A stretch of 64,000 bases of DNA, from positions 3,146,220-3,210,219 of the forward strand of contig NZ_CP007128.1 of the NCBI RefSeq assembly GCF_000522985.1. The letters run 5' to 3'. The stretch is from Gemmatirosa kalamazoonensis. Lineage in GTDB: Bacteria > Gemmatimonadota > Gemmatimonadetes > Gemmatimonadales > Gemmatimonadaceae. Under the pieces are notes generated by a model. That model had not been told where the DNA came from, searched no databases, and saw only the letters and a program-made list of their open reading frames with translations. The position numbers and the translations under genes were made by a program. Of this stretch, positions 48,363 to 59,775 are shown piece by piece. How positions within the stretch are numbered: the stretch's first letter is position 1; every line of letters starts with the position of its first letter.

Positions 48363-49007
48363 ATGTCACGCCGTCTCCCGATCTCCGCCGCGCTCGAGTC
48401 GCACCGCGCCGCGCTCGCGGCCTGCCGCCGCTGCACGCTCCCGCCCGACGTCCGCCCCGTCGTCTCCCACGCCCGCGAACCGCGCATCGTGCTCGTCGGC
48501 CAGGCGCCCGGCCGGGCCGAGGTCTCGAACGGACGCGCGTTCTCGGGGCGCGCGGGGAAGACGCTGTTCCGGTGGTTCGAGCGCGCCGGGTTCACCGAGG
48601 ACGTTGTGCGCGAGCACGTCTACATCGCGGCCGTCACGCGGTGCTTTCCCGGCGCCCATCCCTCCGGCCGCGGCGACCGCGTGCCGAACCCGTCGGAGCG
48701 GACCGCGTGCGCGGGGTGGCTCGACGCGGAGCTGCGGATCATCCGGCCGGAGCTGATCATCCCCGTCGGCCGGCTGGCGATGGACCGCTTCTTCGGGCCG
48801 CGCCCGCTCGACGCGCTCGTCGGGCGCGAGCACGAGGTTGCGTATGACGGGGGGCGCGCCGTCGCCGTGCCCCTGCCGCATCCCTCCGGCGCGAGCTCCT
48901 GGGTGCACGCGGCGGAGCACCAGGCGCTGCTGCAGCGCGCGCTCGAGCTGCTCGCCGTGCGCTTCGCCGCGCTCGGCATCGGCGAGGGCGTGCGGAGCGC
49001 CGCGTGA
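48363..49007 (+). CDS. Uracil-DNA glycosylase superfamily protein (family 4/5-like)
   Basis: A 214-residue protein. N-terminal CRRC and a later Cys pair (TRCFPG and TACAGWL) suggest the [4Fe-4S] cluster of family 4/5 glycosylases. Motif A reads LVGQAPGRAEVSNGRAFSGRAGKTL and motif B PLPHPSGASSW. It probably removes uracil or related deaminated bases from DNA. ATG 48363 is the first start. Its stop overlaps the GTG of the next gene (GTGA). Confidence 0.85.
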   Translation: MSRRLPISAALESHRAALAACRRCTLPPDVRPVVSHAREPRIVLVGQAPGRAEVSNGRAFSGRAGKTLFRWFERAGFTEDVVREHVYIAAVTRCFPGAHPSGRGDRVPNPSERTACAGWLDAELRIIRPELIIPVGRLAMDRFFGPRPLDALVGREHEVAYDGGRAVAVPLPHPSGASSWVHAAEHQALLQRALELLAVRFAALGIGEGVRSAA

Positions 49008-49369
49008 CGCGGTGCTCGGCGCTCGTCGCGCTGCTGCTCGCCGCTGCCCCCGTTGCGGCCCAGCCGCCGCGCGATTCCACCCGCGCCGTCCGACCCGTGC
49101 TCCCTCCCGACCGATGGCTCGGCGCCGACAAGGCGAAGCACTTCTTCATGGCCGGGTTCACGGCGGCCGCGGGCTTCTCGGCAGCGCGGCTCGCGGGGCT
49201 CGACCGGCGGCCGGCGCTCGGAATGGCCGCCGGGCTCGCGGCGACGATCTCCATGGGGAAGGAAGTTCGCGACCGGCGCGTCACGGGACGGTTCAGCGCG
49301 CGCGACCTCGTCGCCGACGCCCTCGGGGCCGCGGCGTACGCGGCGCTGCTCGCGCGGACGGCGCGATGA
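49004..49369 (+). CDS. YfiM-like (DUF2279) exported protein
   Basis: A 121-residue protein from GTG 49004. It has a signal peptide (to PVAAQ), then GADKAKHFFMAGFTAAAGFSA and KEVRDRRVTGRFSARDLVADALGAAAY. This K-H and D-x-x-A-D-x-x-G pattern resembles DUF2279/YfiM and VanZ-like membrane proteins. Function unknown. It is coupled to the UDG-like gene. The roughly 90-base gap after it is AT-rich and should hold the ccm promoter. Confidence 0.68.
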   Translation: MTRCSALVALLLAAAPVAAQPPRDSTRAVRPVLPPDRWLGADKAKHFFMAGFTAAAGFSAARLAGLDRRPALGMAAGLAATISMGKEVRDRRVTGRFSARDLVADALGAAAYAALLARTAR

Positions 49370-49406
49370 CCCGCCGTGACCGCCCGCATCGCATTATGCC
49401 GCATGG

Positions 49407-49412
49407 TATTAT
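49407..49412 (+). promoter_or_regulatory. Candidate -10 element (TATTAT) before the ccm operon
   Basis: TATTAT lies in the most AT-rich stretch of this region (49390-49418), 48 bases before ccmE. No convincing -35 is visible. Confidence 0.35.
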
Positions 49413-49460
49413 TGTGGTAGTCGGCCGTCCCGGTCGGACACTCCAGCAGGACACGCATTC

Positions 49461-49931
49461 GTGAAAGCGCGGACCAAGTTTCTCATCGGGGGCCTGCTGG
49501 TCCTCGGCAGTGCCGGCTTCCTCATGGCCAGCTCCATCAAGGAGACCGGCCAGTACTACCTCACGCCCGGCGAGCTCGCGGCGAAGGTTTCCCGCGACCC
49601 GAGCTTTCGCGAGAGCGGCGTGAAGGTCGGCGCGCGCGTCGTGCCGGGGAGCATCAAGCGCGATCCCGGTGGGCGCTCGCTCACGTTCGACATGACCGAC
49701 GGCCAGCAGACCTACGCCGTGGCGTACCGCGGCATCGCCCCCGACACGTTCACCGACGGGGTCGACGTCATCGTCGAGGGTCGCCTCGGCTCCGACGGGA
49801 CGTTCCGGGCCACGACGCTGCTCGCGAAGTGCGCGTCGCGCTACGAGAACGCGCCCGACAAGTACAAGAGCACGCCCGGGTATCAGGCACCCGGCACCCA
49901 GCGCGCGCCGGTGCCCGGCGCGCGCGCCTGA
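49461..49931 (+). CDS. ccmE: Cytochrome c maturation protein CcmE, Cys-type
   Basis: A 156-residue haem chaperone from GTG 49461. It has an N-terminal membrane anchor (FLIGGLLVLGSAGFLMASSI) and an OB-fold domain (QYYLTPGELA to VDVIVEGRLGSDGTF). The haem-binding motif is CASRY (Cys124, Tyr128) instead of the usual HxxxY, the variant known from some archaea, Desulfovibrio and other bacteria. It hands haem to CcmF, which is encoded 3 bases downstream. The C-terminal tail is Pro/Tyr-rich. Confidence 0.9.
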   Translation: MKARTKFLIGGLLVLGSAGFLMASSIKETGQYYLTPGELAAKVSRDPSFRESGVKVGARVVPGSIKRDPGGRSLTFDMTDGQQTYAVAYRGIAPDTFTDGVDVIVEGRLGSDGTFRATTLLAKCASRYENAPDKYKSTPGYQAPGTQRAPVPGARA

Positions 49932-49934
49932 GCC

Positions 49935-52052
49935 GTGGGCTCCGGCATCGCCCCCGGGCTGGTCCTGCTCGGGGAGCTGTCGCTGTGGGTGGCGCTGCTC
50001 ATGGCCGCGTGGAGCGCGACCGTCTCCTTCGCCGGCGCCACGAACGGTCGGCGTGACCTGATTCACAGCGGCGAGCGGGCGCTGTACGCGACCACGGGCT
50101 TCGTGGCGCTCGCCAGCGTCGGCCTGTGGGCGGCGCTCTTCTCGCACGACTTCTCGGTGAAGTTCGTCGCCAGCTACACGAGCGCGAACCTGCCGAAGGT
50201 CTACACGTTCACCGCGTTCTGGGCGGGGCAGGCGGGGTCGCTGCTGTTCTGGTGCCTGATCCTCTCCGCGTACGCGGCGACCGCCGTCGCGACCGGGCGC
50301 GTGCGCGCGAACCGTGAGCGTGGCGCCGCGGAGCTGCTGCCGTACGTCACGGGCACGCTGAGCGTCGTCACGCTGTTCTTCCTGCTGACGATGTGCTTCG
50401 GCGCGAACCCGTTCGAGCGGCTCGACTGGATCCCCGCCGACGGCCGCGGCATGAACCCGCAGCTCCAGAACCCGGGCATGGCGGTCCACCCGCCGATGCT
50501 CTACCTGGGGTACGTCGCCACCGCGGTGCCGTTCGCCTACGCGATCGCCGCCCTCGTCACGCGGCGGCTCGACGCCTCGTGGCTCGCGCCGGTGCGCCGC
50601 TGGTCGCTCCTGAGCTGGTTCTTCCTGACCATCGGCATCACGCTCGGCATGTGGTGGGCGTACGTCGAGCTCGGGTGGGGCGGCTACTGGGTGTGGGATC
50701 CCGTCGAGAACGCGTCGCTGCTGCCGTGGCTCACCGGCACCGCGTTCCTCCACTCGATCATGATCCAGGAGAAGCGCGGCATGCTGCGGAAGTGGAACGT
50801 CACGCTCGTCGTGTCGACGTTCCTGCTCGCGATCCTCGGCACGTTCATCACACGCTCCGGCGTCATCCAGAGCGTGCACTCGTTCGCGCAGTCGCCGGTG
50901 GGCAACTGGTTCGCCGGCTTCCTCGCGCTCAGCATCGCGACCACCGGGTACCTCGTCGCGACGCGCCTCCGCGACCTCAAGGCACACGCGGAGCTGGAGA
51001 GCATGCTGAGCCGCGAGGCGGCGTTCCTCTACAACAACGTCGCCCTCGTCGGCATCGCGTTCTCGGTGCTGTGGGGCACGCTGTTCCCGATCATCTCCGA
51101 GGCGGTGCGCGGCGAGAAGATCACGGTCGGGCCGCCGTTCTTCAACACGGTGAACGTCCCGTTAGGCCTGCTGCTGCTCGCGCTCACCGGCATCGGGCCG
51201 CTCATCGCGTGGCGGCGGGCGTCGGTGGCGAACCTGCGGCGCCAGTTCACCGTGCCCGGAGCCATCGGCCTCGTCACCGGCGCGGTGCTCGTCGCCGCCG
51301 GCATGCGCGACTTCTACGCCGTGGTCTGCTACACGCTCGCCGCGTTCGTGCTCGGCACCATCCTGCAGGAGTTTCAGAAGGGGGTCGCGGCGCGCATGCG
51401 CATGCACGGCGAGGCCCCGCCGCGCGCGTTCGTGCGGCTCGTCGCGCGCAACCGGCGGCGCTACGGCGGCTACGTGGTGCACTTCGGCATGATCACCATG
51501 TTCGCCGCGTTCGCCGGCCTCGCGTTCAAGAAGGAGATGGACGTCACGCTGAAGCCGGGCGAGAGCTACGCGACCGTCGACCCGTGGGGGCACCGCTGGC
51601 GCTTCACGAGCACCGGCGCGTCGCAGTACAAGGCGCTCAACCGCTACGTCACCGCGATCTCGCTCGAGACGGAGCGCGACGGCCAGCCGATGGGGATCAT
51701 CACGAGCGAGAAGCGGCAGCACGTCGACAGCCGCGACCAGCCCACGTTCGAGCCGTCCACCGAGGTCGGCATCCGGGCGTCGCTGAAGCAGGACGTGTAC
51801 GTCGTCCTCGCCGGCGTCACGCAGAGCGAGACGGCCGAGCTGCGCATCCAGTTCAACCCGCTCGTCGAGTGGGTGTGGATCGGCGGCCTCTTCATGGCGA
51901 TCGGTGGGCTGATCGTGATGTGGCCGCAGGCGGAGCGCAAGCGCTCGCAGAGCGGCTACGTCGCCGTGCTGCCGCCGGAGCACGTCGAGCTGCCGCGGCC
52001 GCTCGTCGCGCCCGAGCCGGTGCCCGCCGGCGCGAACCTCCGCGCGACGTGA
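49935..52052 (+). CDS. ccmF: Cytochrome c haem lyase subunit CcmF
   Basis: A 705-residue polytopic membrane protein from GTG 49935. The tryptophan-rich haem-handling motif WGGYWVWDPVENASLLPW is intact. Conserved His-bearing segments AVHPPMLYLGYV and FLHSIMIQEKRGM flank it. With CcmH it attaches haem from CcmE to apocytochromes. The stop overlaps the GTG of ccmH. The ccmABC and ccmD genes are not in the window. Confidence 0.95.
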   Translation: MGSGIAPGLVLLGELSLWVALLMAAWSATVSFAGATNGRRDLIHSGERALYATTGFVALASVGLWAALFSHDFSVKFVASYTSANLPKVYTFTAFWAGQAGSLLFWCLILSAYAATAVATGRVRANRERGAAELLPYVTGTLSVVTLFFLLTMCFGANPFERLDWIPADGRGMNPQLQNPGMAVHPPMLYLGYVATAVPFAYAIAALVTRRLDASWLAPVRRWSLLSWFFLTIGITLGMWWAYVELGWGGYWVWDPVENASLLPWLTGTAFLHSIMIQEKRGMLRKWNVTLVVSTFLLAILGTFITRSGVIQSVHSFAQSPVGNWFAGFLALSIATTGYLVATRLRDLKAHAELESMLSREAAFLYNNVALVGIAFSVLWGTLFPIISEAVRGEKITVGPPFFNTVNVPLGLLLLALTGIGPLIAWRRASVANLRRQFTVPGAIGLVTGAVLVAAGMRDFYAVVCYTLAAFVLGTILQEFQKGVAARMRMHGEAPPRAFVRLVARNRRRYGGYVVHFGMITMFAAFAGLAFKKEMDVTLKPGESYATVDPWGHRWRFTSTGASQYKALNRYVTAISLETERDGQPMGIITSEKRQHVDSRDQPTFEPSTEVGIRASLKQDVYVVLAGVTQSETAELRIQFNPLVEWVWIGGLFMAIGGLIVMWPQAERKRSQSGYVAVLPPEHVELPRPLVAPEPVPAGANLRAT

Positions 52053-52681
52053 CGCGCACGATGTCCATGCATCGCCGACAGTTCGTCGCCGCGGCCGTGT
52101 CGTTGGCGGCCGGTCGCCGCTTGCTGGCGCAGGGCGAGGTGCAGGGCACCTCGTCGGACACGACGCAGTCGCAGTCCGCGGCGTCCAACATGGTGATGAA
52201 CCAGAGCGCGATCCGTCCCGTGCGCCTGCCGGTGAAGCCGGGCGCGCGGCCCGTGCTCACGACGCAGCAGCGCGACGATCTGGAGCACCGCATCCACTGT
52301 CAGTGCGGCTGCACGCTCGACGTCTTCACCTGCCGCACGACCGACTTCTCGTGCTCCGTGTCGCCCGCCATGCACGGCGACGTGCAGCGCCTCGTCGAGG
52401 GCGGCTACTCGGCCGACGAGATCGTCGCCGCGTTCACCGACGTGTACGGCGAGCGCGTGCTGATGGTGCCGAAGAAGGAAGGCTTCAACTGGGCGGGCTA
52501 CGTGGCGCCGTTCGTCGCCATCGGCACCGCGGGCGCCGTGGTGGCCACCACGCTTCGGCGGTGGCGCGCGCGCGCCGCCGTCGTCACGCCCGCGTCGCGC
52601 GGCGACGTCCAGGCGGACGTCGACGCCACGCCCGAGGAGCTCGCGCGCCTCGACGCCGCGGTGCGCGCGGAGGAAGCCTGA
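52049..52681 (+). CDS. ccmH: Cytochrome c maturation protein CcmH, Cys-rich variant
   Basis: A 210-residue protein from GTG 52049 (GTGA overlap with ccmF; ATG 52061/52067 possible). The N-terminus has two Arg (MHRRQFVAAAVSLAAG) and may be a Tat-like signal. The redox region reads HCQCGCTLDVFTC with further Cys downstream, rather than the usual LRCxxC. The following RLVEGGYSADEIVAAFTDVYGERVLM matches CcmH. A C-terminal membrane helix (YVAPFVAIGTAGAVVATTL) ends in a basic stretch. No ccmG lies between ccmF and ccmH. Confidence 0.85.
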   Translation: MTRTMSMHRRQFVAAAVSLAAGRRLLAQGEVQGTSSDTTQSQSAASNMVMNQSAIRPVRLPVKPGARPVLTTQQRDDLEHRIHCQCGCTLDVFTCRTTDFSCSVSPAMHGDVQRLVEGGYSADEIVAAFTDVYGERVLMVPKKEGFNWAGYVAPFVAIGTAGAVVATTLRRWRARAAVVTPASRGDVQADVDATPEELARLDAAVRAEEA

Positions 52682-53223
52682 TGGCGCTCCCCGATGGCGT
52701 CATCGCGCTCGGCGCGGGCACCGTGCTCGCGCTGGGCGCCGCGGCGCTCGTGCTCGGCCCGCTGCTGCGCGACGAGACCGACGCACCGCGCGCGCGGCGT
52801 CCGGTACCGTCGCGCGCGAGGGAGGCGACCACCGGCGCCGTCGACGCGCTGCGCGAGATCGAGTTCGACCGCGCGACGGGCAAGCTCTCCGACGCGGACT
52901 ACGATGCGCTGAAGGCGACGTACACCCGCGAGGCGCTCGCCGAGCTGCGCGCCCGCGACGCCGCCGCGGCGTTAGGCACTCGCGCGGCCGCCGCCGCTTC
53001 GGACGACATCGTGGAGCGCACGATCCGTCGCTATCGCGCCTCGTCCGCCCACGCCGCGGTCTGCCCGGTCGACGGCCCGCGCCCGGAGGCGGACGCGGTG
53101 TTCTGCTCCGCGTGCGGCCGCTACCTGCCGGCGGTCTGTCCGCGCTGCGGCGCGGCGTGCGACCAGCCGGAGCAGCGGTTCTGCGGCGCGTGCGGCGTGC
53201 CGCTCGACGCGGCCGCGGCCTGA
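52681..53223 (+). CDS. CcmI-like protein with C-terminal zinc ribbons
   Basis: A 180-residue protein whose ATG overlaps the ccmH stop (ATGA). It has one N-terminal membrane helix (ALGAGTVLALGAAALVLGPLL), then the segment ALREIEFDRATGKLSDADYDALK, which is typical of CcmI. The C-terminus has two CxxC-type pairs arranged as zinc ribbons (CPVDG, FCSACGRYLPAVCPRCGAAC, FCGACG). CcmI holds apocytochromes for haem attachment; the zinc-ribbon tail is a departure from the usual TPR domain. Confidence 0.75.
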   Translation: MALPDGVIALGAGTVLALGAAALVLGPLLRDETDAPRARRPVPSRAREATTGAVDALREIEFDRATGKLSDADYDALKATYTREALAELRARDAAAALGTRAAAAASDDIVERTIRRYRASSAHAAVCPVDGPRPEADAVFCSACGRYLPAVCPRCGAACDQPEQRFCGACGVPLDAAAA

Positions 53224-53227
53224 CGCG

Positions 53228-53578
53228 TCAGGGCGCGACGATCTCCTCGTCGCGCCCCTCGCCCGTCTCGCGGGCGATCCAGCCGAGGTACTTCTCGAGC
53301 CCCGCCGCTACGGGGAGCGCGAGCAGCTCCGGCACCTTGTACGGGTGCAGCTCGGCGAACACGGTCGCGAGGTCGCCGAGCCGGCCGGCCGCGCTCTTCA
53401 GCAGCACGACGACCTCGCGCTCGTCGGCGAGCTGGCCCTCCCAGCGATAGAGCGAGCGGGCGCCGGGGAGGATCGTGCCGCAGGCGACGAGGCGCCGATC
53501 GAGCAGCGCGCGCACGAACGCGACTGCCTCGTCCTCGGAGGCGAGCGTGGTGAGAACGACGGTGGCGTCGGAAGACAT
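53228..53578 (-). CDS. cutA: CutA family divalent-cation tolerance protein
   Basis: A 116-residue trimeric CutA1-like protein: VVLTTLASEDEAVAFVRALLDRRLVACGTILPGARSLYRWEG, then EREVVVLLKS and the end ELHPYKVPELLALPVAAGLEKYLGWI, the full family pattern. CutA is linked to copper tolerance in E. coli, but its real role is unsettled. It converges on the ccmI-like gene with a 4-base gap. Confidence 0.93.
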   Translation of the reverse strand: MSSDATVVLTTLASEDEAVAFVRALLDRRLVACGTILPGARSLYRWEGQLADEREVVVLLKSAAGRLGDLATVFAELHPYKVPELLALPVAAGLEKYLGWIARETGEGRDEEIVAP

Positions 53579-53688
53579 GCCGTAATTCTAGCCGAGTCAA
53601 CCTTCCGGGCGCAGCCAGCGTCTAACGCGGAACGATCGAGCGATCCATCCAACGATCTATCAGCGCGTGCTATCGCGGCGCGCGATAT

Positions 53689-53703
53689 TTCTACATTGTA
53701 GAA
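53689..53703. promoter_or_regulatory. Perfect palindrome TTCTACA-T-TGTAGAA before the permease gene
   Basis: A 7-bp inverted repeat with a 1-base centre, ending 3 bases before the ATG at 53707. It lies in an AT-rich patch (GATATTTCTACATTGTAG) within GC-rich DNA. It resembles the TACA/TGTA boxes bound by winged-helix regulators such as PadR and BlaI. The permease gene is followed by a padR gene, so autoregulation of this unit is likely. Confidence 0.6.
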
Positions 53704-53706
53704 GCC

Positions 53707-56400
53707 ATGGCACCGTCCGAGCCCCGCCTCCCGCGACTGCCGCTCGTCCTGCTCGGCGCGCTCCTCCCGCGCGCGGAGCGCGACGAGCTGCTCGCCGATG
53801 TCGTCGAGGAGTTCGGCGAGCGGTCGCGCGCCGCCGGCACGCCGGCGGCGCGGCGGTGGCTGTGGGCGCAGCTCGTCGGCTCCGCGCCGGCCGTGCTGCG
53901 CTGGAGATGGTGGCGCGGGTGGACCGGCTTCGAGCCCCGCGCGAACGCGTACCGCCCCGGAGGGCCCATGCTCAAGAGCTGGATCTCGGACGCTCGCTAC
54001 GCGGCGCGCCGCCTGCGCGCGCGCCCCGGCTACACCGTCCTCGCCGTGCTCACGCTCGCCCTCGGCGTCGGCGGCACCGCCGCCGTGTACGGCGTCGCGC
54101 GCGGGCTGCTGTTCGACCCGCTCCCGTACGCGAACGCGCCCGAGCTGGCGACGTTCTGGTCGACGTTCTCGTGGAGCGAGGAGGAGTTCTCGTACCTCCG
54201 CGGCCGCTTCCCGGGCTTCCGCCAGGTCGCCGCCTACCGCAACCGGGACGTGACGCTGCGCGTGGGCGACGCGCCGGCGCGCTTCGTTCCCGGCATCGCC
54301 GCGTCGGCCGAGCTGTTCGACGTGCTCGGCGCGCGCCCCGCGCTCGGCCGCCCGCTCCGCGCCGGCGACGATGCGTTGGGCACGGCGCCGGTCGCGGTGC
54401 TCAGCGACGGTCTGTGGCGCGAGCTCGGGGCCGACCCGTCGATCGTCGGCCGGAGCCTCGTCCTCGACGGCGCGCCGACGACGGTCGTCGGCGTGATGCC
54501 GCGGGGCTTCTGGTTTCCCGACCCCTCGGTACGCGTGTGGACCTCGACGCCGATGCGCCCGGACAACGGCGCCGGCAACTACACGCTCGTGGGTCGCGTC
54601 GCGCCCGGCCTCGACCCCGGCAACATGGGTCCCTACGTCGCGCGGCTCACCGCGATGCTCGGCGAGCGGTTCCACTATCCCGAGAAGTGGGACAAGACGA
54701 AGAACGCGAGGGTGACGCCCATCCGCGAGTCGATGACCGGCACGATGCGTCCGGCGCTGCTCGCCACGCTCGGCGCGATGGGGCTCATCCTGCTCATCGC
54801 CTGCGCCAACGTGGCCGCGCTCATGCTCGGCCAGGTCGACGCGCGCTTCACGGAGCTCGCGGTGCGCTCGGCGCTCGGCGCGAACCAGCGTCGTCTCACG
54901 CAGCAGCTCGTGGTCGAGGCGCTGCTCATCGCGATCGCGGCGGGCGCGCTGGGCGCGGGGCTGGCCGCCGGCGGCTTCCGGGTGCTGGCGCACGCGCTGC
55001 CGTTAGGCGCCTGGGGCGAGACGGTCTCTCCCGACTGGCGCGTCTTCGTGGCGGCGCTCGGTCTCGCGATCGCCGCGGCGCTGCTCGTCGTCGCCGTGCC
55101 CACGGTCTCGCTGTGGCGCGGCGACCTGCGCGGGGTGCTGGGACGCGCGCGCACCGGGGGGCTCGAGGGGCGCGGCGGTCGGCTGGAGAACGGCCTCGTC
55201 GTGGCCGAGGTGGCGCTGGCGGTGCTCATCGCGTCAGGGGCCGCGCTGCTCGTGCGCAGCGTGGGCAACCTCTACGCGCTCGACCCGGGCCTCCGCGCCG
55301 AGCAGGTCGCCGTCGTCGACGTGGTCGCGCCCAACGATATCGGCGGCGTCGCGCAGTGGCGCGCCGTCGATGAGGTGGTGACCGCGCTGCACGCACTCCC
55401 CGGCGTGCGCGCCGTCGCCGCGACCACGCAGCTCCCGCTTCGCGGCGGCAGCGACAGCTACGGCTTCACCATCGAGGGGCTGAAGGACACGGACGACGGT
55501 TCGACGACGTACATGCGCATTGTGACGCAGGAGTACTTCGCCGCGCTGGGGATCCGCCGGCTCACCGGGCGCACGTTCGAGCTCACGGACCGTCGCGCCG
55601 CGGACAGCGTCCGCGCGGAGACGCAGCGCGGCGAGCGCCGCGACAGCACGCCCCCCGAGCGTGTGGTCGTCATCAACCAGGCGCTGGCGAAGAAGTACTT
55701 CCGCGGCGAGAGCCCGATCGGCCGGCGCATGGGCGGCACGTTCCGCGGCGCGGAGCGCATCATCGGCGTGGTCGTCGACGTCGCCGAGGGCAAGCTCACC
55801 GACGCGCCCGAGCCCGCGCGCTACTTCCTGGCCGACGAGGTGCCCATGCGCCACGGCACGTACACGCTCGCGCTCCGCGTCTCGCCCGGCATCGACCCCA
55901 CGTCGGTCCTCGACGCGGCGCGCCGGACGGTGTCGCGTCTCGCGCCCGGGTTCGCGGTGCAGGAGCTCACCACGATGCAGCGCGTGCTCGATCGTGCCGT
56001 CGGCCCCGCGCGGCAGGTGATGACGCTGCTGTCGCTGCTCACCGGGCTCGCGCTCGTGCTGGGCGCCATCGGCATCTACGGCGTCATCGCGCACTTCGCC
56101 GCGCGCCGTCGGCGCGACTGGGCCATCCGCGTCGCGCTCGGCCTGCCCGGCGGGCGCGTGGTGGCGCGCGTGCTCGGCCACGGTACCGCGCTCGTCGCCG
56201 TCGGCATCGTCATCGGTGTCGCCGCCGCGTCGGTCCTCGCGCGCCTGCTCTCGGCGCTGTTGTTCGGCGTGAGCGCGTTCGACCCGCTCGCGCTGGCCGG
56301 CGCCGGCGTCGCGCTGCTCGTCGTCGGGTTCCTCGCCGCGGCCGCGCCCGCGTGGAGGGCCGGCATGACCGACCCCGCCATCGCGCTCCGTGAGCAGTGA
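53707..56400 (+). CDS. Orphan ABC permease (ADOP/MacB-FtsX type)
   Basis: An 897-residue membrane protein. The first 85 residues form the permease prefix domain (LLPRAERDELLADVVEEFGE). Then there are two MacB periplasmic core plus FtsX modules; helices lie near ARPGYTVLAVLTLALGVGGTAAVYG, ATLGAMGLILLIACANVAALML, LLTGLALVLGAIGIYGVIAHFAARRR and the C-terminal end. No ATPase gene is adjacent, as is typical of these duplicated orphan permeases. They pair with PadR regulators, and one follows 10 bases downstream. Substrate unknown. Confidence 0.9.
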   Translation: MAPSEPRLPRLPLVLLGALLPRAERDELLADVVEEFGERSRAAGTPAARRWLWAQLVGSAPAVLRWRWWRGWTGFEPRANAYRPGGPMLKSWISDARYAARRLRARPGYTVLAVLTLALGVGGTAAVYGVARGLLFDPLPYANAPELATFWSTFSWSEEEFSYLRGRFPGFRQVAAYRNRDVTLRVGDAPARFVPGIAASAELFDVLGARPALGRPLRAGDDALGTAPVAVLSDGLWRELGADPSIVGRSLVLDGAPTTVVGVMPRGFWFPDPSVRVWTSTPMRPDNGAGNYTLVGRVAPGLDPGNMGPYVARLTAMLGERFHYPEKWDKTKNARVTPIRESMTGTMRPALLATLGAMGLILLIACANVAALMLGQVDARFTELAVRSALGANQRRLTQQLVVEALLIAIAAGALGAGLAAGGFRVLAHALPLGAWGETVSPDWRVFVAALGLAIAAALLVVAVPTVSLWRGDLRGVLGRARTGGLEGRGGRLENGLVVAEVALAVLIASGAALLVRSVGNLYALDPGLRAEQVAVVDVVAPNDIGGVAQWRAVDEVVTALHALPGVRAVAATTQLPLRGGSDSYGFTIEGLKDTDDGSTTYMRIVTQEYFAALGIRRLTGRTFELTDRRAADSVRAETQRGERRDSTPPERVVVINQALAKKYFRGESPIGRRMGGTFRGAERIIGVVVDVAEGKLTDAPEPARYFLADEVPMRHGTYTLALRVSPGIDPTSVLDAARRTVSRLAPGFAVQELTTMQRVLDRAVGPARQVMTLLSLLTGLALVLGAIGIYGVIAHFAARRRRDWAIRVALGLPGGRVVARVLGHGTALVAVGIVIGVAAASVLARLLSALLFGVSAFDPLALAGAGVALLVVGFLAAAAPAWRAGMTDPAIALREQ

Positions 56401-56410
56401 GGGCCGTGCG

Positions 56411-56743
56411 ATGAGCGATCAGTCGCCGCTCGGCGTGTTCGAGGAGCAGATCCTCGTCGCCGTGCTCCGCGTGCAGGGGGACGCGTACGGCATGAACGTG
56501 CGCCGCGAGATCGAGCGCGTCACCGAGCGCGAGGTGGCGATCGGCGCCGTGTACGCCACGCTCGACCGGCTGGAGGCGAAAGGGCTCCTCGTCTCCAGCC
56601 GGCCGCGCTCGCAGATCTCGCCGCGGCGGTTGTTCGCGCTCACCGCGGCCGGGGCGCAGGCGCTGGCCGACACGCGCGCCATGCGCGACCGGCTCTGGCA
56701 GGGGGTCGACCTGCGGCGGCTGGCGGCGCTCGGCCGCGGCTGA
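56411..56743 (+). CDS. PadR-family transcriptional regulator
   Basis: A 110-residue winged-helix protein from ATG 56411. The pattern FEEQILVAVLRVQGDAYGMNVRREIER, VAIGAVYATLDRLEAKGLL and FALTAAGAQAL is typical of PadR. It lies 10 bases after the orphan permease gene and probably represses this unit through the palindrome at 53689-53703. Confidence 0.9.
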   Translation: MSDQSPLGVFEEQILVAVLRVQGDAYGMNVRREIERVTEREVAIGAVYATLDRLEAKGLLVSSRPRSQISPRRLFALTAAGAQALADTRAMRDRLWQGVDLRRLAALGRG

Positions 56744-56802
56744 GCCCGCGCTCCTACCTGCCGGCTTGTCTTCGGGCCATCTCCCGCGCAGCTTAGGATG
56801 TT

Positions 56803-59700
<2,898 letters not shown>

Positions 59701-59775
59701 GCACCCGGGTCGACCGACCCTGGGCGCCGTTCGGCGGCCGCCGCATGATGGAGCGCAACCACGGCGGATCCCATC

